The position numbers and the translations under genes are program-made. The notes below the pieces were generated by a model that was given only the letters and a program-made list of their open reading frames with translations, did not search any database and was not told the DNA's origin. From Nitrospira sp. (GTDB taxonomy: Bacteria > Nitrospirota > Nitrospiria > Nitrospirales > Nitrospiraceae): a stretch of 64,000 bases of DNA. Each line of letters begins with the position of its first letter. Within the stretch, counting starts at the first letter, position 1. Shown in pieces: positions 8,846 through 17,354 of the stretch. Location of the stretch: assembly GCA_016715825.1 (NCBI GenBank), contig JADJXO010000001.1, positions 1 to 64,000 on the forward strand, given 5' to 3'.

Positions 8846-10525
8846 ATGGTGAACGACGATCCGTTTTGGTACAGGGACGCGGTGTTCTATGAGATCCATG
8901 TGAAGGCCTATGCCGACGGCAATGGAGACGGCATCGGGGACTTCCAAGGCTTGATCGGAAAGCTGGACTACCTCGAATGGCTCGGAGTGGACTGCCTCTG
9001 GCTGTTACCGTTTTATCCTTCGCCGCTCCGGGACGACGGCTATGACGTGGCGGATTTTCTCACCGTGGCTGAACAGTACGGCACGATGCAGGATGTCAAA
9101 CAACTGTTGGATGAGGCCCACCGTCGTGGGATTCGTGTCATCGTCGACCTAGTCCTCAATCACACCTCCGATCGCCATGCGTGGTTTCAGGAATCGCGGC
9201 AGTCTCCTCAGTCGTCGAAACGCGGCTTCTATGTGTGGAGCGACACCGATCGCAAGTACGGGAAGGCCAGAATTATCTTCATCGACACGGAAAAATCCAA
9301 TTGGACCTGGGACCCTGATGCGAAGGCGTTCTACTGGCACCGGTTTTTCAGTCATCAGCCGGACTTGAATTATGACAATCCAGAAGTCCGTCAGGCCATG
9401 CTGGACATCATGACCTTTTGGCTGGACCAAGGGCTGGACGGGTTTCGGTGCGATGCGGTTCCGTATCTGTTTGAACGGGAAGGTACGATCTGCGAAAACC
9501 TTCCTGAGACGCACGACTATCTGAAAGATATCCGTCGGCGAATTGATGCGTCCTATCAGGGGCGCGTCCTGTTGGCAGAAGCGAACCAATGGCCGACGGA
9601 TGTACGACCATATTTCGGCGATGGCGACGAGTTTCACATGGCCTTTCACTTTCCCCTCATGCCCAGGCTTTACATGGGGGTGCAGAGCGAAACGCGTGAT
9701 CCCATCATCGATATGTTTACCCACACGCCGGAGATTCCACCGAACTGCCAGTGGTGCCTTTTCCTCCGCAACCATGATGAGCTCACACTCGAAATGTGTT
9801 CCGGTGAGGAGCGGGACTACATGTATTACACGTACGCGCGTGATCCGTCGATGCGGCGTAACATCGGCATCGGCCGTCGGCTGGCTCCGTTGTTGGAGAA
9901 TGACCGTAGAAAGATCGAGCTGCTCCATAGCCTTGTCTTCACCCTACCCGGGAGTCCCATCATCTATTACGGCGACGAAATCGGGATGGGGGACAACATC
10001 AAACTCAAGGATCGAGACGGCGTACGGACACCGATGCAATGGACGATGGATCGGAACGCAGGATTTTCGAATTGCGACCCAGCTCAGCTTTATCTGCCGG
10101 TGGTGGCAGATGCCGTGTATGGGTATCAAGCGGTCAACGTCGAGTCGCAGAAGGAGGCACCCCATTCGCTCCTTCACTGGATGAAACGGATGATCTCCGT
10201 CCGCAAACGGTTCTCGGCGTTCGGACGAGGGGCGATTACGTTTCTACGGCCGGCCAACGGCAAGGTCTTGGCGTATTTTCGGGAGCATGAGGGTGTCAAG
10301 CTGCTGGTGGTTCACAATCTTGCAGGCTCCGCACAATCGGTCGAATTGGATTTGAAAGGATGTGTCGGCTCGACGCCGATTGAACTGTTGGGCGAGGCAC
10401 GTTTCCCCACGCTGACGGAACGCCCCTATATCTTGACGCTGGCGCCGTATGGATTCTATTGGCTCAACCTCATAGGGAAGCCTTCCGAAGTTGCCGCATA
10501 CGGTATCGAGCAGACAGTGCTGTAA
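8846..10525 (+). CDS. treS: Maltose alpha-D-glucosyltransferase (trehalose synthase TreS)
   Basis: GH13 isomerase interconverting maltose and trehalose. Seen: WYRDAVFYEIHVKAY and GNGDGIGDFQGL at the N-terminus, DLVLNHTSDRHAWF (region I), GFRCDAVPYLFEREGT (nucleophile Asp), LLAEANQWP (acid/base Glu) and LRNHDELTLEM (transition-state Asp). At 559 residues it has the catalytic and C-terminal beta domains but no fused maltokinase, which is supplied by the separate upstream gene. ATG 8846 is chosen because homology begins directly after it; the frame stays open upstream through the preceding gene without similarity. Confidence 0.95.
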   Translation: MVNDDPFWYRDAVFYEIHVKAYADGNGDGIGDFQGLIGKLDYLEWLGVDCLWLLPFYPSPLRDDGYDVADFLTVAEQYGTMQDVKQLLDEAHRRGIRVIVDLVLNHTSDRHAWFQESRQSPQSSKRGFYVWSDTDRKYGKARIIFIDTEKSNWTWDPDAKAFYWHRFFSHQPDLNYDNPEVRQAMLDIMTFWLDQGLDGFRCDAVPYLFEREGTICENLPETHDYLKDIRRRIDASYQGRVLLAEANQWPTDVRPYFGDGDEFHMAFHFPLMPRLYMGVQSETRDPIIDMFTHTPEIPPNCQWCLFLRNHDELTLEMCSGEERDYMYYTYARDPSMRRNIGIGRRLAPLLENDRRKIELLHSLVFTLPGSPIIYYGDEIGMGDNIKLKDRDGVRTPMQWTMDRNAGFSNCDPAQLYLPVVADAVYGYQAVNVESQKEAPHSLLHWMKRMISVRKRFSAFGRGAITFLRPANGKVLAYFREHEGVKLLVVHNLAGSAQSVELDLKGCVGSTPIELLGEARFPTLTERPYILTLAPYGFYWLNLIGKPSEVAAYGIEQTVL

Positions 10526-10559
10526 TGGGACGGCGAGACATGAAGAGGGGGTGGAGTCG

Positions 10560-11759
10560 ATGATCGGCGAGTTGGAACAGTACCGGGAAGTGGCTCCGAA
10601 GGGAACGGTCGATTTTCTGCATCGGTTGAGTGATCTCGTGCAAGGCAAGCAGTTTCTCCATGTCAGCGCTGTGCGCTACGGCGGCGGAATGGCGGAGATC
10701 TTGCGGCGGATCGTGCCGGTGATGAAAGCACTGGGTGTCGAAGCTCGTTGGGAGGTCATCGCCGGGACACAGGAATTTTCTGATGTGACAAGACGGATTG
10801 CTGACGGGTTGCAGGGGAGACCTGAAACGATCACCAATGAGATGTACGCCACCTATCTTGATATCACCGCCAGAAACGCGAGGGCATTGAATCTCGACGC
10901 CGATCTGGTGGTCGTCCACGATCCCCAGCCAGCGGCGCTGATCGATTATCGGAAGGGCGGCAAATGGGTCTGGCGCTGTCACCTGGATATGGGCCGCCCC
11001 CACCGCTCAATCTGGAGTCTGTTCCGACGGCACGTCGTGAAATATGATGCAGCTGTCTTCTCGCTGCCGGGATTCGCTCAACGGCTGCCGATTCCGAAGT
11101 TCTTGATCTATCCGTCGATTGATCCGTTGACCGAAAAGAATCGGGAACTCTCTCGTGTTGAGATTGCGCAGGGACTTGATCGTTTTGGTATCGCCAAGAG
11201 TAAACCGATTCTCTTGCAGGTGGCCCGTTTCGACCGGTTCAAAGATCAGATCGGCACGATTCGAACCTATCAGATGGTCAAGAAGCATCATAACTGCCAG
11301 CTTGTTTTGGCCGGTAGCGGAGTGCTTCATGACCCGGAAGGGGAGTCTGTCTTGGCAGAGGTTCAGGCAGCGGCTGCGAATGATCCGGACATTCACATTC
11401 TTCAACTGCCTCCGGAGGCAGATCGCGAGATCAACGTGTTGCAACGGGCGGCCTCCGTCGTGGTTCAGAAAGCGCTGAAGGAGGGGTTCGGCGTGGCCGT
11501 GTCCGAAGCCATGTGGAAGGGAAAGCCCATCATCGGAGGAACCGCCGGTGGCGTCTCGGCGCAAATCGTCGATGGTGCGACCGGATTCATCGTCCATTCC
11601 GTTGAGGGGGCGGCATTTCGTATCCGCTATTTGCTTAGCAATCCTGGAGTCATGACGAGGATGGGGGCATCGGCGAAAGAGCATGTGCGACGCAATTTTC
11701 TCATCACCCGACACTTAGGCGACCATCTCACCCTGTTAAAGCTGCTGTGTTCTGAGTGA
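10560..11759 (+). CDS. treT: Trehalose glycosyltransferring synthase (TreT-like, GT4)
   Basis: Retaining GT-B glycosyltransferase that joins NDP-glucose and glucose to give trehalose, reversibly in characterised family members. Seen: HVSAVRYGGGMAEILRRIVP at the N-terminus, typical of TreT, the mid-protein VVHDPQPAALI, and LLQVARFDRFKDQIG at the start of the C-terminal domain. The sugar-nucleotide region EGFGVAVSEAMWKGKPIIGG carries the E-x7-E motif. ATG 10560 gives 399 residues; GTG 10551 is in frame and possible. Trehalose phosphorylase of the same fold cannot be excluded from sequence alone. Confidence 0.85.
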   Translation: MIGELEQYREVAPKGTVDFLHRLSDLVQGKQFLHVSAVRYGGGMAEILRRIVPVMKALGVEARWEVIAGTQEFSDVTRRIADGLQGRPETITNEMYATYLDITARNARALNLDADLVVVHDPQPAALIDYRKGGKWVWRCHLDMGRPHRSIWSLFRRHVVKYDAAVFSLPGFAQRLPIPKFLIYPSIDPLTEKNRELSRVEIAQGLDRFGIAKSKPILLQVARFDRFKDQIGTIRTYQMVKKHHNCQLVLAGSGVLHDPEGESVLAEVQAAAANDPDIHILQLPPEADREINVLQRAASVVVQKALKEGFGVAVSEAMWKGKPIIGGTAGGVSAQIVDGATGFIVHSVEGAAFRIRYLLSNPGVMTRMGASAKEHVRRNFLITRHLGDHLTLLKLLCSE

Positions 11760-11763
11760 CGGT

Positions 11764-13062
11764 ATGGATCGGCTCGAATCGAATCAACAGCCCGTTGCCG
11801 AATCTTCCTTGCCGGATTCGGTCCACGCGCTGCTTGATCAGGCGGAACCAACTGATATCGTCGTGGGAGTGCTTACCTTCAACGATGGAGCGACGGCACC
11901 TGCCGTTGCCAAAACGTTGATCGAGGGATTTCGTCGTTCGGGTCGAGGGCAGAGGGTGTTGCTGATCAATTGCGATGCCGGTTCGCAAGATGGGACAGGG
12001 GATCTCATCGAACAAGCGGTCGGACGCGAGGGACCTTTCTGGGCGGTCCGACATCCGGTGCGTGGATCCTCATTGCATGTCATCACCGAGTCGGGGGTAC
12101 CTGGCCGAGACGTGGCGGTGCGGTTGCTCGCGACGGTCTCTGAGCGACTGGCGGCAAAGGTGTGTGTCATCGTCGACGGGAATCTGAAGTCCGTTGATCA
12201 ACACTGGCCGGAACTGCTCACGTCACCCATTCTCGACAAAGGTGCGGATTGTGTGCTGCCTCAATTCTCCCGCAATCGGTACGAAGGGACCCTGACGAAT
12301 ACGCTGCTGGCACCCCTCACCCGAGCGTTGTATGGAAAACGCCTGACCTATCATCAGGGCGGAGCCTATGCGTTCTCTGATCGGTTCATGCGATCGACCC
12401 TGACGGCTCAACCATGGGACGACGAAATCGCCCTGTATGGGATCGATGGATGGATCACGACATTGGCAGCAGCCGAACCCATCGACGTCTATGAAGCAAT
12501 GTTAGGGGCACGTGTGCGCCAAGGCAAGCCGATGGGGGATTTATCAACGATCATTGCCCAATCGGTCGGCTGCATTTTTCACTTGATGGAACGCTATCAA
12601 AGTGGGTGGGAGTCGGTAAAGGGATCGAAGACGGTTCCGATGATCGGAGAACCGGCCGGATTAGGGGAGTCCGTCGGAACTCTGCACGTCGAACGGATGA
12701 TCCAGGGGTTTCGCCAGGGGCTGCGGGACCTGGTCCCGATCTGGCAGATCGTGTTGGCACCCGATACCTTTCAACACGTGTTGGAGCTGGGGATCGATGA
12801 TGCGGATAGTTTTCGGTTTCCCTCCAGTCTTTGGGTGCAAGTCGTTTATGACTTGGCCATGGCCTATCACGATCGGCTCCTCCACCGTGAGCACCTGCTC
12901 AAGTCGCTGACGCCGCTGTACCTCGGCTATACCGCGTCACTGATCTTGACGACACGTGCGCTACCAGGGAAGCGTGTGGAAGAGCATCTGGAGCGATTGG
13001 CCGTCGAGTACGAAACCATGAAATCGTATCTGATTCAGCGATGGAGGTGGAGCGATGGGTAA
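11764..13062 (+). CDS. GT-A glycosyltransferase, GpgS/GT81-like
   Basis: A 432-residue inverting- or retaining-type GT-A enzyme. Seen: VVGVLTFNDGATAPAVAKTL near residue 38 (nucleotide-binding strand and helix), CDAGSQDGTGDLI, VIVDGNLKSV in the position of the metal-binding DxD, RNRYEGTLTNTLLAPLTRAL, HQGGAYAFS and YGIDGWITTLA. These resemble glucosyl-3-phosphoglycerate and mannosylglycerate synthases, so the product may be a glucosyl- or mannosyl-glycerate-type osmolyte. The acceptor is not known. It begins four bases after treT and its last codons overlap the start of the membrane protein downstream, so it belongs to the same operon. Confidence 0.7.
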   Translation: MDRLESNQQPVAESSLPDSVHALLDQAEPTDIVVGVLTFNDGATAPAVAKTLIEGFRRSGRGQRVLLINCDAGSQDGTGDLIEQAVGREGPFWAVRHPVRGSSLHVITESGVPGRDVAVRLLATVSERLAAKVCVIVDGNLKSVDQHWPELLTSPILDKGADCVLPQFSRNRYEGTLTNTLLAPLTRALYGKRLTYHQGGAYAFSDRFMRSTLTAQPWDDEIALYGIDGWITTLAAAEPIDVYEAMLGARVRQGKPMGDLSTIIAQSVGCIFHLMERYQSGWESVKGSKTVPMIGEPAGLGESVGTLHVERMIQGFRQGLRDLVPIWQIVLAPDTFQHVLELGIDDADSFRFPSSLWVQVVYDLAMAYHDRLLHREHLLKSLTPLYLGYTASLILTTRALPGKRVEEHLERLAVEYETMKSYLIQRWRWSDG

Positions 13063-13762
13063 TGTGTGGGGCGACGCGATCGTAGAAGCGTTTCGCGACA
13101 TGATGATGCGGATGGCGCTCTTTCTCCCAAAGTTACTTGCGCTGGCCAGCTTCATTGTGTTCGGCGTGCTCGTCGGATTGGCGATGAAGGCGGCACTTCA
13201 CCACTTGTTGCGCGCAGTTCGCGTCGATGTGCTCAGTGAGCGATGGGGATTGCAAGCGTCGCTGGCCAAGGCGGGGTTTAAACAACCGTTTTCTCAGATC
13301 ATGGGACGCCTGGCGTTCTGGACCGTGTTTATCATCTTTGTGTTCATGGGTGTGGACGCGCTGGGGTTGCCGACGACCGCCGACCTGATGGGGCAACTCT
13401 TGGGCTATTTGCCGAGCGTGATTGCGGCCGGACTCTTGATTCTGGTCGGTGTCTTGATGGGCAACTTCTTGGCGGAGGCGACGTTGATCGCGATGGTCAA
13501 CGCGCAGATTCAGGAGGCACGATTTATCGCTGGTCTGGTGCGTTGGGGGATATTTCTCTTTGCGGCTGCCATGGTGCTGACTCAGCTTGGTATCGCCAAG
13601 GAAGTCGTGATCGCGGCATTTTCTATCGTGTTTGGCGGGGTGATCCTGGCTCTGGCGATCGCCGTGGGGCTCGGAGGACGGAACATTGCACGTGATGCAC
13701 TGGAGCGCCGCTGGCGGAAGCGGAAAGAAAAAGAAGAACGAGACGAAATCGCACACCTGTAA
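13055..13762 (+). CDS. Small MscS-like membrane protein (conserved TM-helix family)
   Basis: A 235-residue integral membrane protein with about five hydrophobic segments: residues 20-45, 85-108, 120-145, 168-188 and 193-215. It ends in a highly charged tail of Arg, Lys and Glu. The repeated pattern of a helix followed by a glycine-rich helix (IVFGGVILALAIAVGLGG) matches the conserved TM-helix family related to mechanosensitive channels. The soluble beta domain of full MscS proteins is absent. Overlap with the preceding glycosyltransferase gene and the trehalose setting suggest a part in osmotic response. Channel activity is inferred, not shown. Confidence 0.7.
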   Translation: MGNVWGDAIVEAFRDMMMRMALFLPKLLALASFIVFGVLVGLAMKAALHHLLRAVRVDVLSERWGLQASLAKAGFKQPFSQIMGRLAFWTVFIIFVFMGVDALGLPTTADLMGQLLGYLPSVIAAGLLILVGVLMGNFLAEATLIAMVNAQIQEARFIAGLVRWGIFLFAAAMVLTQLGIAKEVVIAAFSIVFGGVILALAIAVGLGGRNIARDALERRWRKRKEKEERDEIAHL

Positions 13763-13837
13763 GGGAGGGAATCACTGCCAAGGACACAAGCGGCGAAGCA
13801 TGGCAAAGTCTCTCCCATTAGGAAGTGACCCCGGGGC

Positions 13838-14671
13838 TCAAGGTTTCCTCTTGAGCAGACGCCAGGTCTTTGGCCCAACGATGCCGTCCGGTTTCAGTCC
13901 ATGCTGTTTTTGAAAACTGGCGACGACTCTGTTTGTGGTAGGACCGTAGCGCCCGTCCACAGTGAGACGATGCCCGAATCGGCGTAAGGCTTTCTGGAGC
14001 CGTATGACATCACGTCCTTTGAGAGGTGGATGTTGGAGTGAGAGATGTCTGATGAGTTTTGATACCCGAGTGTGTGGTTGAAGTGCCCGCTCGGTATGTG
14101 GACCGACGATACCATCGGGTTTGATTCCGTTGTAGCGTTGAAACCAGCGAACGGCTGCAGCCGTGTCGCTCCCATAGACGCCGTCGACTCGAATCGGGAG
14201 CCCATGGCGCTTCAAGAGCCGTTGGATACGCGCAACGCGCGGCCCTTTCATCAGGGAGCGTTTGACCCGCAAGGGAGAGTACGAGCCCTTTTTCAGGACC
14301 GACCGTTTCGACTTTGAGGTGAGACGGGAAGAAGATGGCTTGACTGAGGCCTCTCGTCTCTTCGCGGTCAAGGCCTCAATGCGGTCTCGCAGGACCCCAT
14401 TCTCTCGCTCCTGTCCTTCTATCGTGCGCTGCATGGAGGCGTGTCGCGCTCGCATCTCCGAGTCGTCCTGTTCGAATGCGATCTTCTCCACCACAGCCTC
14501 GTTCAGGTCTGTGTGCGGTTCCTCGATCTGTGTCTCCAGGGCCGGAGGCGAGAAGTCGCAACCGGTTAGACTCAAAACACCGAGAAGCGACGCAGACGTG
14601 AGCGCGGCGGCAGACATCTGGCTGAAGGACCAGGAAAATGCTAGACGATCATTCATCAACGAGTACGCCAT
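13838..14671 (-). CDS. Lipoprotein with two peptidoglycan-binding domains
   Basis: Predicted outer-membrane or periplasmic lipoprotein of 277 residues. Seen: an N-terminal hydrophobic stretch ending in the lipobox LTGC, a Glu-rich coiled-coil region, then two tandem PG_binding_1 repeats near the C-terminus. The first holds VDGVYGSDTAAAVRWFQ and KPDGIVGPHT. The second holds VDGRYGPTTNRVVASFQ and KPDGIVGPKTW. No catalytic domain is attached, so it probably tethers to the wall. ATG 14671 is chosen for the GGAAG element six bases upstream; longer in-frame extensions have none. It converges with the trehalose operon, 75 bases away. Confidence 0.8.
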   Translation of the reverse strand: MAYSLMNDRLAFSWSFSQMSAAALTSASLLGVLSLTGCDFSPPALETQIEEPHTDLNEAVVEKIAFEQDDSEMRARHASMQRTIEGQERENGVLRDRIEALTAKRREASVKPSSSRLTSKSKRSVLKKGSYSPLRVKRSLMKGPRVARIQRLLKRHGLPIRVDGVYGSDTAAAVRWFQRYNGIKPDGIVGPHTERALQPHTRVSKLIRHLSLQHPPLKGRDVIRLQKALRRFGHRLTVDGRYGPTTNRVVASFQKQHGLKPDGIVGPKTWRLLKRKP

Positions 14672-14734
14672 TGCAGCTTCCGTTGTAGGTATTGGGTGTG
14701 ATGGAAGCGACAACGATCATTCGGACCAGTGTGA

Positions 14735-14935
14735 TCAACATTCCTCCCCTTCCTCGAGGAAGGAATCGTAACAGTGTTGATGCCAGACAAGGACGTCTTT
14801 CTCCGAAGGGGACGGAACAGATGGGGTTTCTACGAGAGCGCTGTCGTGTCGCAGATCGATGGTTTCACCACAGCCCTGGCACTCCTGCTGTGTCGCCTTG
14901 TGTACGAACGGCTTGTTTCCGTTGTCGGTGTTCAT
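14735..14935 (-). CDS. Small Cys/His protein, possible zinc ribbon
   Basis: A 66-residue protein of unknown function. It has two CxxC-like sites, CQGC near residue 18 and a C-terminal HQHC, spaced as in a small metal-binding fold, and an acidic end. ATG 14935 follows GAGGT; an upstream in-frame start at 14995 exists but lacks a ribosome site. It lies 63 bases upstream of the peptidoglycan-binding lipoprotein gene on the same strand and may be transcribed with it. Confidence 0.5.
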   Translation of the reverse strand: MNTDNGNKPFVHKATQQECQGCGETIDLRHDSALVETPSVPSPSEKDVLVWHQHCYDSFLEEGEEC

Positions 14936-15031
14936 GGGTACCTCTCTGGTGTGTAAGCCACGACGTCCGTATAGAGTGCGCATGGGCAGACGCACGAGAG
15001 GACAGCGTGTGTGGATTCTAAAGCCAACCTC

Positions 15032-15175
15032 CTAATGGGGAATCGTCAAGTACCGAATCGGGCGTTTCATCCGGGAACGCGCGGACCAGCGCCGCCGCCG
15101 TGCCCACTTGAGCGCAGACCCACACAGTACGGCGACTGTCAGCATGACGAGACCCTCCAGCAACGTTAGTTCCAT
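15032..15175 (-). CDS. Possible short membrane peptide, 47 residues
   Basis: A short reading frame with a hydrophobic first half (LVMLTVAVLCGSAL) followed by an Arg-rich tail (RRRRW, RSRMKRP). This is the usual look of a single-pass inner-membrane peptide with cytoplasmic C-terminus. No clear ribosome site precedes the ATG. It fills the gap between the Cys/His protein and the FKBP-like gene on the same strand. I do not recognise a family, and it may be chance coding. Confidence 0.3.
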   Translation of the reverse strand: MELTLLEGLVMLTVAVLCGSALKWARRRRWSARSRMKRPIRYLTIPH

Positions 15176-15203
15176 TGCGTCTTCGTCCAATCTAGTTGCA
15201 CGG

Positions 15204-15746
15204 TCATTCCAATATCGTGCCGGGAATCTCCCGATCGGTAGGCGCTTTAATCTCTAGCAGGTCAAGTTGAACCATGATGTTCTTCCCGGCCAATTTGTGG
15301 TTGGCATCCAACGTGACCTGTTCTCCGTCCAATTCAGTCACGATCATATTCATCACTGTGCGATCGTTTTTGAGAATGGCCACTTCGAGGCCAATCACCG
15401 GCACGATATGGTGGGACTTCAACCATCTGCGCTTCACTCGGTAGCACAGGTCGCTGCGATACAAACCAAAGGCAAGGTCAGGGGGAAACAGCTGGGTTCT
15501 GGACTCACCGACGGTCATACCGAGCACCAGATGATTGATGCCCGGCATGACAGACTGTTCTCCGGCGATAAACTCGAGGGGCTCGTGATACAGGGATGAA
15601 TCAAACAAGGATCCATTCTCCAACCAGGTCATAAAGTCGACTCGTACCAGGTCACCCCACTCGACTCGACGGAGTCGCAGTTCTCCATCCGGATGGCGTA
15701 AAGTCCTCGTTATGGCCACGGCATCTCTCCCTGTCTCTCGTCGCAT
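15204..15746 (-). CDS. FKBP-type peptidyl-prolyl isomerase, SlyD-like
   Basis: Predicted folding helper. Seen: WGDLVRVDFMTWLENGSLFDSS and PLEFIAGEQSVMPGINHLVLGM, the classic FKBP core, then the insert-in-flap region and TLDANHKLAGKNIMVQLDLLEIK, the return strand typical of the SlyD group. The Asn-His-x-Leu-Ala-Gly motif is intact. No His-rich metal tail like that of E. coli SlyD is present. ATG 15746 is chosen. A TTG at 15770 would extend it by eight residues and overlap the upstream regulator gene, which suggests coupled transcription. Some in-frame sequence before the core does not match the family and may be an N-terminal extension. Confidence 0.78.
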   Translation of the reverse strand: MRRETGRDAVAITRTLRHPDGELRLRRVEWGDLVRVDFMTWLENGSLFDSSLYHEPLEFIAGEQSVMPGINHLVLGMTVGESRTQLFPPDLAFGLYRSDLCYRVKRRWLKSHHIVPVIGLEVAILKNDRTVMNMIVTELDGEQVTLDANHKLAGKNIMVQLDLLEIKAPTDREIPGTILE

Positions 15747-15757
15747 CGATTGGATTG

Positions 15758-16408
15758 TCAGGACCTGCAAAATATGGCCGTCGCATACTCCTTTAATTCC
15801 TGCTTCGTTCGCACGCCGTAAAACTGTTTGAGAAAGGTGATGCTGAGGCGAACGGTTCTGGCAGAAAGGCCGAGCGCACGTGCGATTCGAGATGCCGGGT
15901 AGCCTCTCAGCATGAGACGCATGATCAGCTCATCCAATGATGAGATGCCTCTCGTCTGTGGGCGACGTTCATTCGTTCTCGGGCTTGCTGCTTTCGAGGA
16001 GAGGGAGGAGGAGAGAAAACGTCGGCCCGCTCGCACTGTACTGATCGCATCGAAGAGTTCGGTTGAGATGTCGTTACGATAAAGGATACCCGAGGCTCCG
16101 CTGGAAAAAGCTGCCGCTGCCACATCCTTATTTCGTGCTCCCGTCACGGCCACGATGCAACACGAAGGATTGATGCTCGTAATGCGTCGAATGGTTTGCA
16201 AACTGCTTGCATGCAAGAGATCAAGGAGGACGAAATGGGGTTGTAGGCGGCTCACGACCGGCAAAAGAGAGTATTCGTCAGCGGGAGACTCGACGACCTC
16301 GTACTGCGTCGATCCAGGAATACCGTGAACGTGAAGTCGACTATCCTCGGCAATCAATGGGTGAATACCCGCTAAGAGGATAATGCGGGGGGGCATGCGA
16401 CCGGACAT
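15758..16408 (-). CDS. Atypical response regulator, receiver-like domain plus LuxR-type helix-turn-helix
   Basis: A 216-residue regulator. The N-terminal half has the receiver layout: first strand RIILLAGIHPLIAE, central LLDL with the possible acceptor Asp near residue 59, then VAVTGA and a Lys-equivalent region that reads SGILYRND. The paired acidic residues after strand 1 (normally ADDH) are replaced by AGIH, so phosphorylation by the usual Mg-dependent route is doubtful. The C-terminal half has DELIMRLMLRGYPASRIARALGLSARTVR, a divergent LuxR/FixJ DNA-binding domain. AAGGAGG lies 10 bases before the ATG. It sits downstream of a normal two-component pair on the same strand. Confidence 0.75.
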   Translation of the reverse strand: MSGRMPPRIILLAGIHPLIAEDSRLHVHGIPGSTQYEVVESPADEYSLLPVVSRLQPHFVLLDLLHASSLQTIRRITSINPSCCIVAVTGARNKDVAAAAFSSGASGILYRNDISTELFDAISTVRAGRRFLSSSLSSKAASPRTNERRPQTRGISSLDELIMRLMLRGYPASRIARALGLSARTVRLSITFLKQFYGVRTKQELKEYATAIFCRS

Positions 16409-16712
16409 GTGGTTGTTGCCTCCTTCAGTCAGATGGCGGCACAGATAACCCTGAATGGGCGCTGCCGTAAAGGAGCCTCATACAGGCCATGCCGACGTCG
16501 CTCACCGCCGCCTACAATCAGCCTCATCATCCATGACGTGTGCGATGAGGCATGAGGTATAACTAAGCACAGAGGCCCCAAGCTGAGAACTAGGAGTGTC
16601 CCTAGTTACCAGGACTTCATTCCCTGGATAGTGAGAGGGTGTGTTGTGCAGAAAAAAGGTCGGAGGGGTATGGCGACGAGTCGGTGCGAAACACGAGAAG
16701 ATTGGTGAAGGA
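16409..16712. other. Gene-free stretch with inverted repeats
   Basis: 304 bases between two regulator genes. No credible coding frame is seen. It contains the palindrome AACTAGG-6-CCTAGTT at 16588-16607 and, directly after it, CCAGG-9-CCTGG, which together look like binding sites. A clear ribosome site for the minus-strand regulator gene lies at 16418-16424. No convincing terminator is seen. Confidence 0.5.
16588..16607. promoter_or_regulatory. Candidate operator: 7-bp inverted repeat
   Basis: Perfect arms AACTAGG and CCTAGTT are separated by six bases, in the upstream region of the atypical LuxR-type regulator. A second weaker inverted repeat (CCAGG/CCTGG) follows. The dyad size fits a dimeric helix-turn-helix protein such as the LuxR-type regulators on either side. 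That it binds one of them is inference. Confidence 0.35.
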
Positions 16713-17354
16713 TCAGGCGGGGACTAGGCCGTGCGTGACCGCATACTTGGTCAAATCGGCCGTCGTAGAAAGTCCGAGTTGTTTGACGATGCGTGTCTTA
16801 TGAAACTCCACGGTTTTGACCGACACGCAGAGAATCGTGGCAATCTCTTTCAGTGATCGTCCCTCCGCCACCAGCTGGAGAACTTCTCGCTGGCGTATGG
16901 TGAGCTGCTTTTGTGGTGCCGTGAGGGATCGCTTGCTGTGTAAAAGCGGATCCAGCATGTCTTTCGCCAGCATGGGAGATACATACAGCTGTCCGCGCAG
17001 GACGGCTCGGATGGCTTGAAGAAGTTCGGTCGCGGTCGAACGCTTCAACACATAGCCGGCTGCGCCGGCTCGGAAGGCCTCGGTGACATAGGTCGCATCT
17101 CCATGCATGCTTAAAAACAACAACTTGGAGGCGGGAACCAGGCGTCTAAGCTGGTAGGCTGCGTCGATACCGTTTAAGAGCGGCATCGACAGATCCAGCA
17201 AAATGACATCAGGAAGCAGACGAGGGGCCGCCTCCAGAAGGGCGCGGCCATCTCCTACTTCACCGACCAAGGTGAATTCCGGCTCCAACACATTATGCAG
17301 GGCCTGCACAAACAGGGTATGGTCATCTGCGAGAAGAATCGATGGCTTGTTCAT
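16713..17354 (-). CDS. NarL/FixJ-family response regulator
   Basis: A 213-residue two-component output protein. Receiver: LLADDHTLF with the acidic pair, VILLDLSMPLLNG with the acceptor Asp near residue 56, LSMHGD and the Lys in GYVLKRS. DNA-binding LuxR domain: LTIRQREVLQLVAEGRSLKEIATILCVSVKTVEFHKTRI. All key residues are present, unlike in its neighbour. Its start overlaps the stop of the upstream kinase gene by four bases (ATGA), so the two form one translational unit and are very probably partners. Confidence 0.92.
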   Translation of the reverse strand: MNKPSILLADDHTLFVQALHNVLEPEFTLVGEVGDGRALLEAAPRLLPDVILLDLSMPLLNGIDAAYQLRRLVPASKLLFLSMHGDATYVTEAFRAGAAGYVLKRSTATELLQAIRAVLRGQLYVSPMLAKDMLDPLLHSKRSLTAPQKQLTIRQREVLQLVAEGRSLKEIATILCVSVKTVEFHKTRIVKQLGLSTTADLTKYAVTHGLVPA

